From NCBI RefSeq assembly GCF_046483665.1, contig NZ_JAWOCR010000046.1:1-64000 (forward strand): a stretch of 64,000 bases of DNA. Direction: 5' to 3'. The stretch comes from Thiohalophilus sp046483665. GTDB taxonomy: Bacteria > Pseudomonadota > Gammaproteobacteria > UBA6429 > Thiohalophilaceae. The notes beneath the pieces were generated by a model. The model did not search any database. It had not been told where the DNA came from and saw only the letters and a program-made list of their open reading frames with translations. The position numbers and the translations under genes are program-made. How positions within the stretch are numbered: the first letter of the stretch is position 1; each line of letters starts with the position of its first letter. Shown piece by piece: positions 42,336 to 51,138 of the stretch.

Positions 42336-42898
42336 ATTTGCGCCAGCTGCCCAATCTGATCAGTCTCCTGCGCATCCTGCTGGTGGTGCCGGTGGTCTGG
42401 AGCCTGCTGGAAGGGGCCTATACCACTGCACTGATCCTGTTTCTGATTGCGGGGCTGTCGGACGGGCTGGACGGTTACCTGGCCCGTCGTTATCAGTGGA
42501 TTACCCGCCTGGGCGGATTTCTCGACCCGCTGGGCGACAAGCTGCTGATGGTCTGCGGTTATCTGACACTGGGCTGGATTGGCGCGTTGCCCCCCTGGCT
42601 GGTGGCCACGGTGATCGCCCGGGATGTGATCATTATATTCGGGACCCTGGCGTATCGCTGGCTGATCGCCAATGTCACGGCGCAGCCGCTTTTGATCAGC
42701 AAGCTCAATACCGGCTTGCAGATTGGGCTGGTGTTACTGGTGATCCTCTCCCTGGCCGGCTGGCTCGATCTGCCAGTGCTAATCAATGGGCTCATCTATC
42801 TGGTGTTTGTCACCACGATCATGAGCGGAGTCAGTTATATGACATTATGGGGCTATCGGGCCTGGCAGCAATGGCCGACGAGGAGAAGACGGACATGA
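42332..42898 (+). CDS. CDP-alcohol phosphatidyltransferase family protein (PgsA-like)
   Basis: 188 residues from GTG 42332 coupled to the DUF2066 stop. The catalytic motif D-G-x2-D-G-x2-A-R-x8-G-x3-D-x3-D is seen as 'SDGLDGYLARRYQWITRLGG' plus 'FLDPLGDK'. Five or six membrane segments follow. Such enzymes make phosphatidylglycerophosphate or related lipids. The main pgsA usually lies by uvrC; this copy in the purM-hda region is a common paralogue with uncertain substrate. Confidence 0.88.
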   Translation: MNLRQLPNLISLLRILLVVPVVWSLLEGAYTTALILFLIAGLSDGLDGYLARRYQWITRLGGFLDPLGDKLLMVCGYLTLGWIGALPPWLVATVIARDVIIIFGTLAYRWLIANVTAQPLLISKLNTGLQIGLVLLVILSLAGWLDLPVLINGLIYLVFVTTIMSGVSYMTLWGYRAWQQWPTRRRRT

Positions 42899-43965
42899 GC
42901 GTACAACAACAATGGTGGTTGCTGGCTGCGGTTGCCCTGGGCGGGATCGTGCTCTATCTGCTCGGACCAGTGCTGGTGCCGTTTATCGGCGCTGCGATCC
43001 TGGCCTATGTTGCTGATCCGCTGGTAGATCGGCTGCAGGGCTGGAAAATGCCACGGACCCTCGCCGTGGTGCTGGTATTTCTGATCTTCACCATTGTGGC
43101 GCTGTTGTTGTTGCTGGTGCTGATCCCGCTCATCGAGGAGCAGGTCCGGGTACTGGTGCAAAAATTGCCTCGCTATATCGACTGGCTGCAGGCAGAGGGG
43201 CTGCCCTGGCTGATGGCCCGGCTGGGCATGGCCGAGACCACTCTGGATCTGGCGACCCTGAAAAACGCGGTCCAGCAACACTGGCAACAGGCTGGCGGGA
43301 TTGCCCGCGAGATGCTGTCCCAGGTTTCCCGTTCGGGAATGGCACTGGTCGGCTGGATCGTCAACCTGATGGTGGCGGTGGTGGTAAGTTTCTATCTGCT
43401 GCGCGACTGGGATGACGTGATCGAGCGGCTGCACGCGCTGTTGCCGCGCCGCAACGAAGCAGTGATCGTTCGCCTGGCGCGCCAGGCGGATGAGGTGCTG
43501 GGAGCCTTCCTGCGCGGCCAGTTACTGGTGATGCTGGCGCTGGGATTAATCTACTCGGTGGGATTATCGATCATTGGACTGGATTTTGCCTTGCTGATCG
43601 GGCTGGTGGCCGGCCTGATCAGCTTCGTCCCCTACCTGGGCACTATCGTCGGCGTACTGGCGGCGTTGATCGCCGCGCTGTTGCAGTTTCATGATCCGCT
43701 CTATCTGGTCTTTGTCGGTCTCGTCTTTGGCATTGGCCAGATGCTGGAAGGGACCGTATTGACCCCACTGCTGGTGGGCGACCGCATCGGCATGCATCCG
43801 GTGGCGGTGATTTTCGCGGTACTGGCCGGCGGTCAGCTGTTCGGGTTTATCGGTGTGTTGCTGGCATTGCCGGTGGCGGCGGTAGCGATGGTGCTGCTGC
43901 GCTATGCCCACGAGCAGTACCGGCAAAGCGATCTGTACACGGACGACCATTCGGAGTCGGCATGA
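42895..43965 (+). CDS. AI-2E family transporter (PerM-like)
   Basis: 356 residues from ATG 42895, overlapping the previous stop by four bases; a frame from 42496 is not needed. About eight membrane segments with a large central soluble part, 'VLGAFLRGQLLVMLALGLIY' and 'GLVAGLISFVPYLGTIVG' being the family signature. The family includes TqsA-type exporters and antiporters; the name does not prove autoinducer transport. It overlaps hda by four bases. Confidence 0.92.
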   Translation: MSVQQQWWLLAAVALGGIVLYLLGPVLVPFIGAAILAYVADPLVDRLQGWKMPRTLAVVLVFLIFTIVALLLLLVLIPLIEEQVRVLVQKLPRYIDWLQAEGLPWLMARLGMAETTLDLATLKNAVQQHWQQAGGIAREMLSQVSRSGMALVGWIVNLMVAVVVSFYLLRDWDDVIERLHALLPRRNEAVIVRLARQADEVLGAFLRGQLLVMLALGLIYSVGLSIIGLDFALLIGLVAGLISFVPYLGTIVGVLAALIAALLQFHDPLYLVFVGLVFGIGQMLEGTVLTPLLVGDRIGMHPVAVIFAVLAGGQLFGFIGVLLALPVAAVAMVLLRYAHEQYRQSDLYTDDHSESA

Positions 43966-44651
43966 CCCGGCAGCTGCCGTTAGGTGTACGCCTGCAGGAT
44001 GCGGCCACTTTCGAGAATTTTCTACCCGCGGATAACGAACGGGTACTCGACGCCCTGCACACGGCCGATACTCCCTCGCTTTATCTGTGGGGCGCTGCCG
44101 GTACCGGCAAATCGCATCTGCTGCAGGCGGTCTGTCATCAGGCGGCCGTCCGGAATCAGCGGGCGGCCTATCTGCCGCTGGCCGATCCCGGACTGGAACC
44201 GGCCATGCTGGACGGCATGGAGCAATTCGAACGCCTCTGTCTGGATGATCTCGAGGCGGTGGCCGGCGATCCTGCATGGGAGACCGCGCTGTTTCATGTC
44301 TACAATCGCCTGATCGCCGCCGGCCATCAATTGCTGGTAACCGCCACTGGCTCGCCCACGGCGCTGGGCATCCAGCTGCCCGATCTGCGCTCGCGCCTGG
44401 GCTGGGGACCGGTGTTTCAGTTGCAGCCGCTGGGCGACGCCGCCAAGCGTCAGGCACTGCAACAACGCGCCTCGGCACGGGGACTGAGCCTGGACGATGA
44501 AGTGACCGCCTATCTGATGAGCCGCTGTCCCCGCGACATGCGCTCGTTGTTCGCCCTGCTCGACGGGCTGGATGAGGCATCGCTGGTTGCCCAGCGCCGG
44601 CTTACGATTCCCTTTGTCCGGGAGTATCTGGCTCATCAGTCTGTCTCCTGA
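43962..44651 (+). CDS. hda: DnaA regulatory inactivator Hda
   Basis: 229 residues. The AAA+ fold has Walker A 'GAAGTGKSHLLQA', a Walker B-like 'LCLDDLEAV' and 'RLGWGPVFQLQPL'. The N-terminus 'RQLPLGVRLQDAATFENF' carries the clamp-binding QLPL motif. With the beta clamp Hda stimulates ATP hydrolysis by DnaA and so limits initiation of replication. Fourth gene of the operon. Its 3' end overlaps the convergent DUF2069 gene by 50 bases. Confidence 0.95.
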   Translation: MTRQLPLGVRLQDAATFENFLPADNERVLDALHTADTPSLYLWGAAGTGKSHLLQAVCHQAAVRNQRAAYLPLADPGLEPAMLDGMEQFERLCLDDLEAVAGDPAWETALFHVYNRLIAAGHQLLVTATGSPTALGIQLPDLRSRLGWGPVFQLQPLGDAAKRQALQQRASARGLSLDDEVTAYLMSRCPRDMRSLFALLDGLDEASLVAQRRLTIPFVREYLAHQSVS

Positions 44652-44997
44652 GCTGACGACCCCGGTAGCGCGCATAGAGCAGCGTGCCTGTGTAAAGCAG
44701 CACGCTGAAGAGAATTTCCAGGCTGGCATACAGGCGCACGTCCGGGTTGCTCCAGGCTTCCACGGTCCCGTGAATGAAATAGATCAGGACCAGAAAGCTC
44801 GTCCAGGCATGGGTATAGGGCCGGCCATGAAGCAGGCCCCGCAGCGGGAACAACAGCGGACCAACCAGCAAGATCAACACCAGCGATATCGGCAGTAACT
44901 GCGGGGGTGCCAGTACCGTCTGCCAAAGCATCAGCAGGATCAGCAGGGCAAAATAGGCGATTAGCGTCAACCATCGCGAAAAAGTAATAATATTCAA
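44602..44997 (-). CDS. DUF2069 membrane protein
   Basis: 131 residues from a TTG start at 44997, four bases after the wrbA stop and with AAGG upstream. Four hydrophobic segments are visible, including 'LIAYFALLILLMLWQTVL' and 'LPISLVLILLVGPLLFPL'. 'LLHGRPYTHAWTSFLVLIYF' is the family signature. Role unknown. Commonly placed after wrbA in this class. Confidence 0.85.
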   Translation of the reverse strand: MNIITFSRWLTLIAYFALLILLMLWQTVLAPPQLLPISLVLILLVGPLLFPLRGLLHGRPYTHAWTSFLVLIYFIHGTVEAWSNPDVRLYASLEILFSVLLYTGTLLYARYRGRQLRRQTDEPDTPGQRES

Positions 44998-45001
44998 TGA
45001 T

Positions 45002-45610
45002 TTACGCCTTGATCAGTCCGGCATCCAGTTGCGCCCGGGTGACCCTGGCCAGCCGGGCACCCAGCGCCCGTGCCAGTTGCTCTTCCTCTTCGGATAGCGG
45101 CAGATCGCTGTCGGGCCCGGCCAGATGGCTGGCACCGTAAGGGGTGCCGCCGCTGCGCGTGGTGTGCAGCGCTGATTCGCTATAGGGCAGGCCCACCAGC
45201 AGCATGCCGTGATGCAGCAGCGGCAACATCATCGAGGTGAGCGTGGTTTCCTGGCCGCCGTGCATTGAGGCGGAGGAGGTGAACACTGCCGCCGGTTTGC
45301 CCGCCAGCGCGCCCTGCAACCAGAGGGGACTGGTGGTATCGAGAAAATATTTGAGCGGCGCGGCCATATTACCGAAGCGGGTCGGACTGCCCAGCGCCAG
45401 GCCGTGGCATTGTTGCAAATCCTCCAGCCGGGCATAGGGGGCACCACTGTCCGGGACGGGCGGATCGACGGCTTCGGCTGTGGGGGAGACGGGGGCGACG
45501 CTGCGCAACCGGGCCTGCAGTCCGGCCTGTTCAATCCCGCGGGCCAACTGGCGGGCCAGTTGGGCGGTAGCGCCGTGGCGGCTGTAATAGAGTACCAGAA
45601 TCTCGTTCAT
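45002..45610 (-). CDS. wrbA: NAD(P)H:quinone oxidoreductase, WrbA type
   Basis: 202 residues with the flavodoxin-like FMN site 'LVLYYSRHGATAQLARQ', 'LGSPTRFGNMAAPLKYFLD' and 'FTSSASMHGGQETT'. It reduces quinones by two electrons and protects against quinone stress. It overlaps arsC by four bases. Confidence 0.95.
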   Translation of the reverse strand: MNEILVLYYSRHGATAQLARQLARGIEQAGLQARLRSVAPVSPTAEAVDPPVPDSGAPYARLEDLQQCHGLALGSPTRFGNMAAPLKYFLDTTSPLWLQGALAGKPAAVFTSSASMHGGQETTLTSMMLPLLHHGMLLVGLPYSESALHTTRSGGTPYGASHLAGPDSDLPLSEEEEQLARALGARLARVTRAQLDAGLIKA

Positions 45611-45957
45611 GGAAGAATCTCCAGCACCTGTTCGGGTGGGCGACCGAGGGCGGCCTTGCCCCCGGCCATCACAATGGGCCGTTCGATCAACTTTGGATGA
45701 GCCAGCATGGCATCGATCAGCGTGTCACGATCAAGTAATTGATCATCAAGGTTATTTTCCCTGTATTCGGATTCGTTTTTACGCATCAGATCGCGTGGTT
45801 CCAGTCCCAGCAGGTCCAGTATCCGCTCCAGGGTAGCGCGATCCGGCGGTGTCTTGAGATATTCGATCACCCGCGGGTCATGGCCCTGTGCTCTCAATAA
45901 CTCGAGCGTCTGGCGCGATTTGGAACAGCGGGGATTGTGATAAATGGTTGGTTGCAT
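45607..45957 (-). CDS. arsC: ArsC/YfgD family glutaredoxin-like reductase
   Basis: 116 residues. 'IYHNPRCSKSRQTLELL' holds the catalytic Cys, and 'MLAHPKLIERPIV' with 'ALGRPPEQVLEIL' completes the arsenate reductase family pattern. Family proteins reduce arsenate with glutaredoxin, but this YfgD-type copy next to wrbA and DUF2069 lies outside any ars operon and may have another substrate. Confidence 0.92.
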   Translation of the reverse strand: MQPTIYHNPRCSKSRQTLELLRAQGHDPRVIEYLKTPPDRATLERILDLLGLEPRDLMRKNESEYRENNLDDQLLDRDTLIDAMLAHPKLIERPIVMAGGKAALGRPPEQVLEILP

Positions 45958-46079
45958 AGGAGGTGTGTGCGTCTCTGGATGATTATCTGTCAGGAGTTGT
46001 ATTCTAGCGGTTGTTGTCTTGACAGCCTATAGGGGTGGGGATACATTGGTTTGATCTTGTATCTACCTGAATCGGTTTA

Positions 46080-46397
46080 ATGCGTCTGATCTCTTTGTCC
46101 CTGTGTTTTGGCTGGTGTGTTGCCATACTGGCGCTGATCGGTTGCGCTGTCTCGGCGCCTGTTCAGGAAATGAGCAATGCCCGCCAGACGATTCAGGCGG
46201 CCAGGGACGCCGGCGCACAGGAACATGCTCCTGAATTGTTATCATTCGCGGAAAAGTTGCTGGATCGGGCCGCGCGCAAACTGGAGAAGGGAGAATACCC
46301 CATAGCCCGGGATTTTGCCCTCGAAGCTCAGGAGCAGGCAATGCTGGCCCGACAAAAAGCCGTCGATAAAACCGGAATCAGACCTCAAAACGATTGA
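46080..46397 (+). CDS. DUF4398 lipoprotein
   Basis: 105 residues. A lipobox 'LIGC' (Cys at about residue 22) ends the signal sequence. The mature part is a helical hairpin with 'EMSNARQTIQAARDAGAQEH' and 'KLEKGEYPIARDFALEAQEQ', typical of DUF4398. Probably an outer-membrane-anchored helper of unknown role. The LysM lipoprotein gene follows after 159 bases. Confidence 0.85.
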   Translation: MRLISLSLCFGWCVAILALIGCAVSAPVQEMSNARQTIQAARDAGAQEHAPELLSFAEKLLDRAARKLEKGEYPIARDFALEAQEQAMLARQKAVDKTGIRPQND

Positions 46398-46556
46398 TAT
46401 TAGCTTGCTATCTGCGATCAAATCACTAAACTTCCTGCAAGAAGAGTCGTTTGTAAGTTGCTGCCTTGACAGGTATTTACAGCCAATGCTAGGTTGGACG
46501 GCAGAAAACAAATTACCCTTTATCGAATTCAAAAAAAACAACTGGAGTTCTTAACA

Positions 46557-47018
46557 ATGAAAATAGTCAACTCGCTGAAAATCGCAGGACTGCTGATCAC
46601 GGCGGTCAGTTTTTCTGTCGGTTGTGCGGGCACTACTGAGGAAGAAGCGCAGGAGCCGGCTCCCACTGAAACTGCCTATGAGCCGGAAGAAACCACTTCT
46701 ACTGATACCTCTGACAAGCTTGGGCCCGATGTGAATGGGTCCGACATGTCCGAGTACACGGTGGAGCGCGGTGACAACCTGTGGGATATTTCCGGCAAGT
46801 CGGAAATTTACGGCAATCCTTATCAGTGGCCGCTGATCTACAAACAGAACCGTGATCAGATCGAAGACGCGGATCTGATTCATCCCGGTCAGATTCTGGA
46901 TATCGACAACGACCCCTCCAGCTCGGATGTGGATGCCGCCGTGCGACACGCCAAGACCCGTGGTGAATGGTCTCTGGGTGAAGTCGAGGATTCCGATAAG
47001 GATTACCTGGCACGCTAA
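46557..47018 (+). CDS. LysM-domain lipoprotein
   Basis: 153 residues from ATG 46557 (GGAG upstream). A lipobox 'SVGC' is followed by an acidic, Thr/Glu-rich linker (about 25-65), a LysM peptidoglycan-binding domain ('YTVERGDNLWDISGKSEIYG' to 'LIHPGQILDI') and an acidic tail. It may anchor the envelope to peptidoglycan. A strong terminator follows. Confidence 0.88.
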   Translation: MKIVNSLKIAGLLITAVSFSVGCAGTTEEEAQEPAPTETAYEPEETTSTDTSDKLGPDVNGSDMSEYTVERGDNLWDISGKSEIYGNPYQWPLIYKQNRDQIEDADLIHPGQILDIDNDPSSSDVDAAVRHAKTRGEWSLGEVEDSDKDYLAR

Positions 47019-47047
47019 GACAAGTCACAGAATCCTCTGTAACTACT

Positions 47048-47074
47048 AAAAGGGCCCTCAAGGGCCCTTTTTGT
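47048..47074 (+). terminator. Rho-independent terminator after the LysM gene
   Basis: AAAAGGGCCCT-ca-AGGGCCCTTTTT is a compact stem with T-tract at 47048-47072, effective in either direction. The remaining 280 bases to the next gene (47075-47356) hold a weak promoter candidate (TTTCAA 47240-47245, TAGAAT 47262-47267) and a CGTCTG/CAGACG hairpin near 47200, but no gene. Confidence 0.9.
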
Positions 47075-47356
47075 TGCCTGCTCTTTTCCCCCCTGTCTCC
47101 CTTTCCTCGATTCTTCCTCACGCGCGGCTGACCGAGGGCATTGCCGGACTGCTGTCTGTAGCCGGCTGCGACTTTATAAATGCCAATGTTAAAAATTTTC
47201 CGTCTGCCGATCAGACGCGTATTCAATAGCAGTGACAGGTTTCAAATCCGGGGCAACGCGGTAGAATAGTCGGCAACCCTGTTTGTGGAGGGGAATTTTT
47301 CTTTCTGCTGACGGTCACAGAGAGACGTGGTATTTCAAATAAATATGGTGTGATTC

Positions 47357-47893
47357 ATGCGTAAATGGTTTGGTTCTATTTCCCTGTTGCTGTTGCTGCT
47401 GATACCGGTTTCGGCGAGTCTGGCGGCAGAAACCCGCGATCCCTATAAGCATTTTTTCCATGAAACCTGGGACGATTATCAGGAAGAGCTGAAAAATGCC
47501 CGGGAGCAGGGGAAAAAAGGCATACTCATCTTTTTTGAAATGGACGAGTGTCCCTTTTGCCACTATATGAAGGAAAACGTCCTCAATCGTCCGGAAGTCC
47601 AGGAATATTATCGCGAGCATTTTCTGAACTTCCCCGTGGATATCGAAGGAGATATCCAGATTACCAATCTGCAGGGCGAACAAAAAAAGCAGAAGGATTT
47701 CGCATTCCGGGAGAATCGCGTGCGGGCCACGCCGGTCTTTGCTTTTTACAATCTCGAAGGCGAACGGATACACCGTCATACCGGCAAGACTTCCGGTGTG
47801 GAGGAATTTATGTGGATGGGTGAATATGTCGCCAACGGGATCTACAAGGACATGTCGTTTACCCGTTACAAACGTGAAAAACGCAAAGAATAA
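47357..47893 (+). CDS. Periplasmic thioredoxin-fold protein (SoxW-like)
   Basis: 178 residues. A signal peptide ('WFGSISLLLLLLIPVSASLA') precedes a thioredoxin fold with the redox pair 'DECPFCHYMKENVL' and the cis-Pro segment 'VRATPVFAFYNLEGE'. Such proteins keep sulfur-oxidation enzymes or other periplasmic thiols reduced. It is eight bases... rather a nine-base gap upstream of the TolC gene, so the two share an operon. Confidence 0.85.
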   Translation: MRKWFGSISLLLLLLIPVSASLAAETRDPYKHFFHETWDDYQEELKNAREQGKKGILIFFEMDECPFCHYMKENVLNRPEVQEYYREHFLNFPVDIEGDIQITNLQGEQKKQKDFAFRENRVRATPVFAFYNLEGERIHRHTGKTSGVEEFMWMGEYVANGIYKDMSFTRYKREKRKE

Positions 47894-47902
47894 TCTCACG
47901 AC

Positions 47903-49270
47903 ATGAATCGAGCAATTGCGTCCCGTCCGCTCGCCTTGCTGTGCGGCCTGCTGCTGTTGGGTATAACCACCGGCTATGCACAGGAGAGCGGTGAACAACC
48001 CGAACCGTTGCCGGAGCCACTGACACTCGACAAGGCATTGTCGCTGGCCGACGAACCGCATCCCGATCTGCAAATCGCGGAGGCACGCATCCGGGTGGCC
48101 GAGGCGGAGCTGCGGGGCGCCCGTTCCGGGGATGACCTGGATATCTATGTCGATGGCGTGCTGGCCCATGTGGAACCGCCTGATTACGCCCTGGATCAAA
48201 GTAATGACGATCATCGCCTGCTGCTGAATGTCGATAAGACGCTCTATGATTTCGGCCGGACCCGATCGGCCAGCGACGCCGCGGCCCGTCAACTCGACAG
48301 TCATAAACTCCTGCGGGTTAATACACGTCAGCAACGGCGCCTGGCGATTATGCAACGTTATTTTGATGTCGTGCTGGCTGACTTGCAGTACTACCGCTAT
48401 AACGAGGAGATGGCGGTCGAATTTGTGGCACTGGATAAATTGCGTGATCGTCATGAACTCAAGCAAATCTCTGATCTGGAGTTACTGGAGCAAGAAGCGG
48501 TTTTCCAGCGTTCCCGTTACCTGCGCTCAAAGGCTCAGAATCGCCAGCGTGAAACCCGGGCCCGCCTGGCACAGGCGCTGAACCGGCCCGGCCAGTTACC
48601 TCGCAATGTGGTCCCTCCGGCCTTGCCGGACATTGAACAGGAGCTGCCGGAAGTGGAACAGCTGCAGGCGTTGGCCCTGCAGGAAAATCCGGTGGTGAAA
48701 TCGTTGCGGGAGCAACTTGAGGCCGCGCACGCCAGAGTCGAAGGGGCACGCGCCGGTGATAATCCGATAGTAAGCGGCAAGTTGCAGGCCGGTGCCTATT
48801 CCCGGGAGCGTAAAAGTTACGACGATTTTCGTGCTGAACTGCAAGTGACTATCCCGCTGTACGATGGTAGCCGTACCGATGCCGGTGTAGCGCGTGAAAA
48901 GGCCCGCCTGTTCGAAACGCGGGCGATGCTGACGCGAGCGGAACGTGATGTCCGTCAGCAGGTGCTGGATCTATGGTTGCAAGTGGATTCACTCAAGGCG
49001 CGACGCGAACAGCGGCAGAGTGAAAGACGTTATCGCGAACTCTATCTGGATCGCAGTCGCGCTCTTTACGAACTGGAAGTCAGGGCGGATCTGGGTGATT
49101 CCATGGTGCGTTATACCGAAGCGGAACGAAACACCGCCGAAAGCGATTATGAAACGGCGCTGGCGTGGGCCCGGCTGAATGCCTTGCTGGGCCGGCTGGA
49201 TATCGAACAACCCTTTATGCCTTTGCAGAATACGACGCAAAAGGAAGAGAGCAATGAACAGGCAAATTAG
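47903..49270 (+). CDS. TolC family outer-membrane efflux protein
   Basis: 455 residues with a signal peptide ending near 'ITTGYA'. Two long coiled-coil halves flank a short beta-barrel portion each: 'LTLDKALSLADEPHPDLQIA' opens the first repeat and 'LQVTIPLYDGSRTDAGVA' the second. It would form a trimeric duct across the outer membrane. Its end overlaps the membrane-fusion gene by 17 bases. No inner-membrane transporter gene lies in the operon. Confidence 0.9.
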   Translation: MNRAIASRPLALLCGLLLLGITTGYAQESGEQPEPLPEPLTLDKALSLADEPHPDLQIAEARIRVAEAELRGARSGDDLDIYVDGVLAHVEPPDYALDQSNDDHRLLLNVDKTLYDFGRTRSASDAAARQLDSHKLLRVNTRQQRRLAIMQRYFDVVLADLQYYRYNEEMAVEFVALDKLRDRHELKQISDLELLEQEAVFQRSRYLRSKAQNRQRETRARLAQALNRPGQLPRNVVPPALPDIEQELPEVEQLQALALQENPVVKSLREQLEAAHARVEGARAGDNPIVSGKLQAGAYSRERKSYDDFRAELQVTIPLYDGSRTDAGVAREKARLFETRAMLTRAERDVRQQVLDLWLQVDSLKARREQRQSERRYRELYLDRSRALYELEVRADLGDSMVRYTEAERNTAESDYETALAWARLNALLGRLDIEQPFMPLQNTTQKEESNEQAN

Positions 49271-50012
49271 ATTCTTGGCGGCGATGTTATTGTTGGTCAG
49301 CAGCCAGGCAACGGCAGCCGAGTACGACGCACGGCTAGAATGGGAGCGACGCGTCGAACTGGGCACGCCGGTACAGGGGGTTGTCAGTGAGGTGAAGGCG
49401 CAGGCCGGGCAACGGATTAAGGCCGGGGCTGTGCTGGTACAACTGGACGATCGGGGCTTCAGAGCTGATGTCAACAAGGCCAGCACCCGGGTGGCGAGTC
49501 TCAAGGCTGTGCGGGCCGAAGCCCGTCGCGAGCAGGAGCGCGCCGAGGAACTGTATGACCGGACGGTATTATCGGATCATGAACTGCAGATCGCGTTAAA
49601 CGAGGCCAGGCAAGCGGAGGCGGACTATGCCGCTGCCCGTGCAGCACTGGTGCAGGCCCGGTTGAATCTGGAATACAGCGCAGTGCGTTCGCCGTTTGAT
49701 GCCCTGGTGATCAGCGTCCCGGCCGAACAGGGGCAGACGGTGATCAATGATCTGCAATCGGTGACCCTGGTCACCGTGGCCGATGCCAATTCCATGATTG
49801 CCCAGGCCGAACTGACCGAAGCGCAGACCCGTACGCTTGAAGTGGGTCAGGAGGCTACGGTGAACGTGGCGGGTCGTACGCATACCGGTCGGATAAAAAG
49901 TATTGGCCTGGAACCGGTCGAGGGCACCGAACGTTATGCCGTTGCTGTCAGCTTCCCGCTGGAAGGCCGGCGTTATCGGGTTGGACAAACCGCCAGCATC
50001 GAATTGCCATGA
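49254..50012 (+). CDS. Periplasmic adaptor (membrane fusion) protein, HlyD family
   Basis: 252 residues from ATG 49254, which opens a signal peptide ('FLAAMLLLVSSQATA'). The biotin-lipoyl half 'GVVSEVKAQAGQRIKAGAVL', a coiled-coil hairpin (about 75-140) and 'VRSPFDALVISVPAEQGQTV' match the adaptor family. It is shorter than RND adaptors (about 370) and lacks the far C-terminal domain. It would bridge TolC with an inner-membrane pump, but no pump is encoded beside it. It overlaps acyP by four bases. Confidence 0.88.
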   Translation: MNRQIRFLAAMLLLVSSQATAAEYDARLEWERRVELGTPVQGVVSEVKAQAGQRIKAGAVLVQLDDRGFRADVNKASTRVASLKAVRAEARREQERAEELYDRTVLSDHELQIALNEARQAEADYAAARAALVQARLNLEYSAVRSPFDALVISVPAEQGQTVINDLQSVTLVTVADANSMIAQAELTEAQTRTLEVGQEATVNVAGRTHTGRIKSIGLEPVEGTERYAVAVSFPLEGRRYRVGQTASIELP

Positions 50013-50278
50013 ATATTTGTCGTCAGTGTCGGGTCACAGGTCAGGTCCAGGGCGTCTTCTTCCGGGACAGCACCCGCCACGAAGCGCAACGACTGGGCCT
50101 GACCGGTTACGCCCGTAACCGGTCCGACGGTTCGGTCGACGTCCTCGCCTGCGGCTCTGAACCCAAAGTCCGCCAGCTCTGCGACTGGTTGTGGGAAGGC
50201 TCGCCCAGGGCACAGGTCGAACAGGTCGACTGCGAAACCGTCGACACCCTGCCGCCTTCAAATTTCACCACCGAATAA
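50009..50278 (+). CDS. acyP: Acylphosphatase
   Basis: 89 residues, the family's normal size. 'RVTGQVQGVFFRDSTRHEAQ' holds the phosphate-binding loop and catalytic Arg, and 'TGYARNRSDGSVDVLACG' supplies the catalytic Asn. It hydrolyses acyl phosphates such as carbamoyl phosphate. Its place at the end of an efflux operon is probably convenience, although the four-base overlap shows cotranslation. Confidence 0.95.
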   Translation: MNICRQCRVTGQVQGVFFRDSTRHEAQRLGLTGYARNRSDGSVDVLACGSEPKVRQLCDWLWEGSPRAQVEQVDCETVDTLPPSNFTTE

Positions 50279-50330
50279 AGTAGTACCCGGAACCAATCTC
50301 TTTTCTGGCCCTCTGGAAAGAAACGCAGAG

Positions 50331-50505
50331 GACGCAGAGGAAAAATTATTTTATTGGAGCGGAGGGTATATCCAGGATTGCGTTGTTGTGTTCTGTATTC
50401 AGGAAAAATCTAAACTGCCTCGAAGAATTCCCCGCATTTCATAAATATAAAGAATCTAAAGAAATATTCTTCTTTGCGTCCTCTGCGCCTTAGCGCCTCT
50501 GCGTT
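50331..50505. repeat. GCAGAG-type inverted-repeat element
   Basis: A left arm 'acgcagaggacgcagagg' (50331-50341 onward) and a right arm 'gcgtcctctgcgccttagcg' (50472-50505) are inverted around 130 bases. The element fills the gap between the convergent acyP and lytic transglycosylase genes. Confidence 0.75.
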
Positions 50506-50520
50506 GGGTATTTCTCTCTA

Positions 50521-51132
50521 CTAGTACCGCCGCCAGCGGTTGTCGAGAGCGGTGTAGATTTTGGTGGTGTAGCGGTGGCTGCCGTAGCTGCCGTTGTAGC
50601 GGGCCAGGGCGGGGGTGAGATTGCCGTTTTCCTTGTCGAGATAATATTTGAGGATGGTGCAGCCCATGCGCAGGTTGGTACGGATGTCGAACAGGTTGTC
50701 ACCGGGCTGGCCGATCTCGTCCAGCCAGAAAGGCATGATCTGCATCAGGCCCATGGCACCGGCGCTGGAGATGGCAAAGCGATCAAAGTTGCTTTCCACC
50801 TCGATGACCGCCAGCACCAGTTCGGGCCAGAGCCCGGCCCGTTTGGCTTCCACGTGAATCTGTTTGAGCAGGTCGAGGCGTTTGCGGGTGTCGGGCATGC
50901 GTGATTCGAGGCGACGGGACATATCCACCAGCCACACCTCGGCATGGAAGCGATCGTTGAAGCTGTGGTTGTCCGAGACCGCTTCCTGTAGCAGTTGGCG
51001 CAGTTTTGGATCGACAGGGCCCTGCTCCGTCGCCAGCGTCGGGGCGCCAAGCAGCCCGCCGAACAGTAACAATGATACGGCGCGAATCAGGGAGAATACT
51101 TTCTTTGCCAGCGGCCTCATGATGTACGGCAT
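50521..51132 (-). CDS. Lytic transglycosylase (SLT domain)
   Basis: 203 residues; the internal ATG at 51120 is an equally likely start, since neither has a clear ribosome site. A signal-like hydrophobic stretch (about 13-35) leads to the SLT fold: 'VIEVESNFDRFA' holds the catalytic Glu (residue 113), then 'SSAGAMGLMQIMPF' and 'ALARYNGSYG'. It cleaves peptidoglycan glycan strands in the periplasm. It lies six bases after the proS stop, so probably in one transcript. Confidence 0.92.
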   Translation of the reverse strand: MPYIMRPLAKKVFSLIRAVSLLLFGGLLGAPTLATEQGPVDPKLRQLLQEAVSDNHSFNDRFHAEVWLVDMSRRLESRMPDTRKRLDLLKQIHVEAKRAGLWPELVLAVIEVESNFDRFAISSAGAMGLMQIMPFWLDEIGQPGDNLFDIRTNLRMGCTILKYYLDKENGNLTPALARYNGSYGSHRYTTKIYTALDNRWRRY

Positions 51133-51138
51133 CCCGGA

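Noticed and set aside
45607..45957. Arsenic-resistance operon
   Set aside because: The arsC-like gene is of the YfgD type next to wrbA, without arsR, arsB or acr3, so it is a housekeeping neighbour rather than part of an ars operon.
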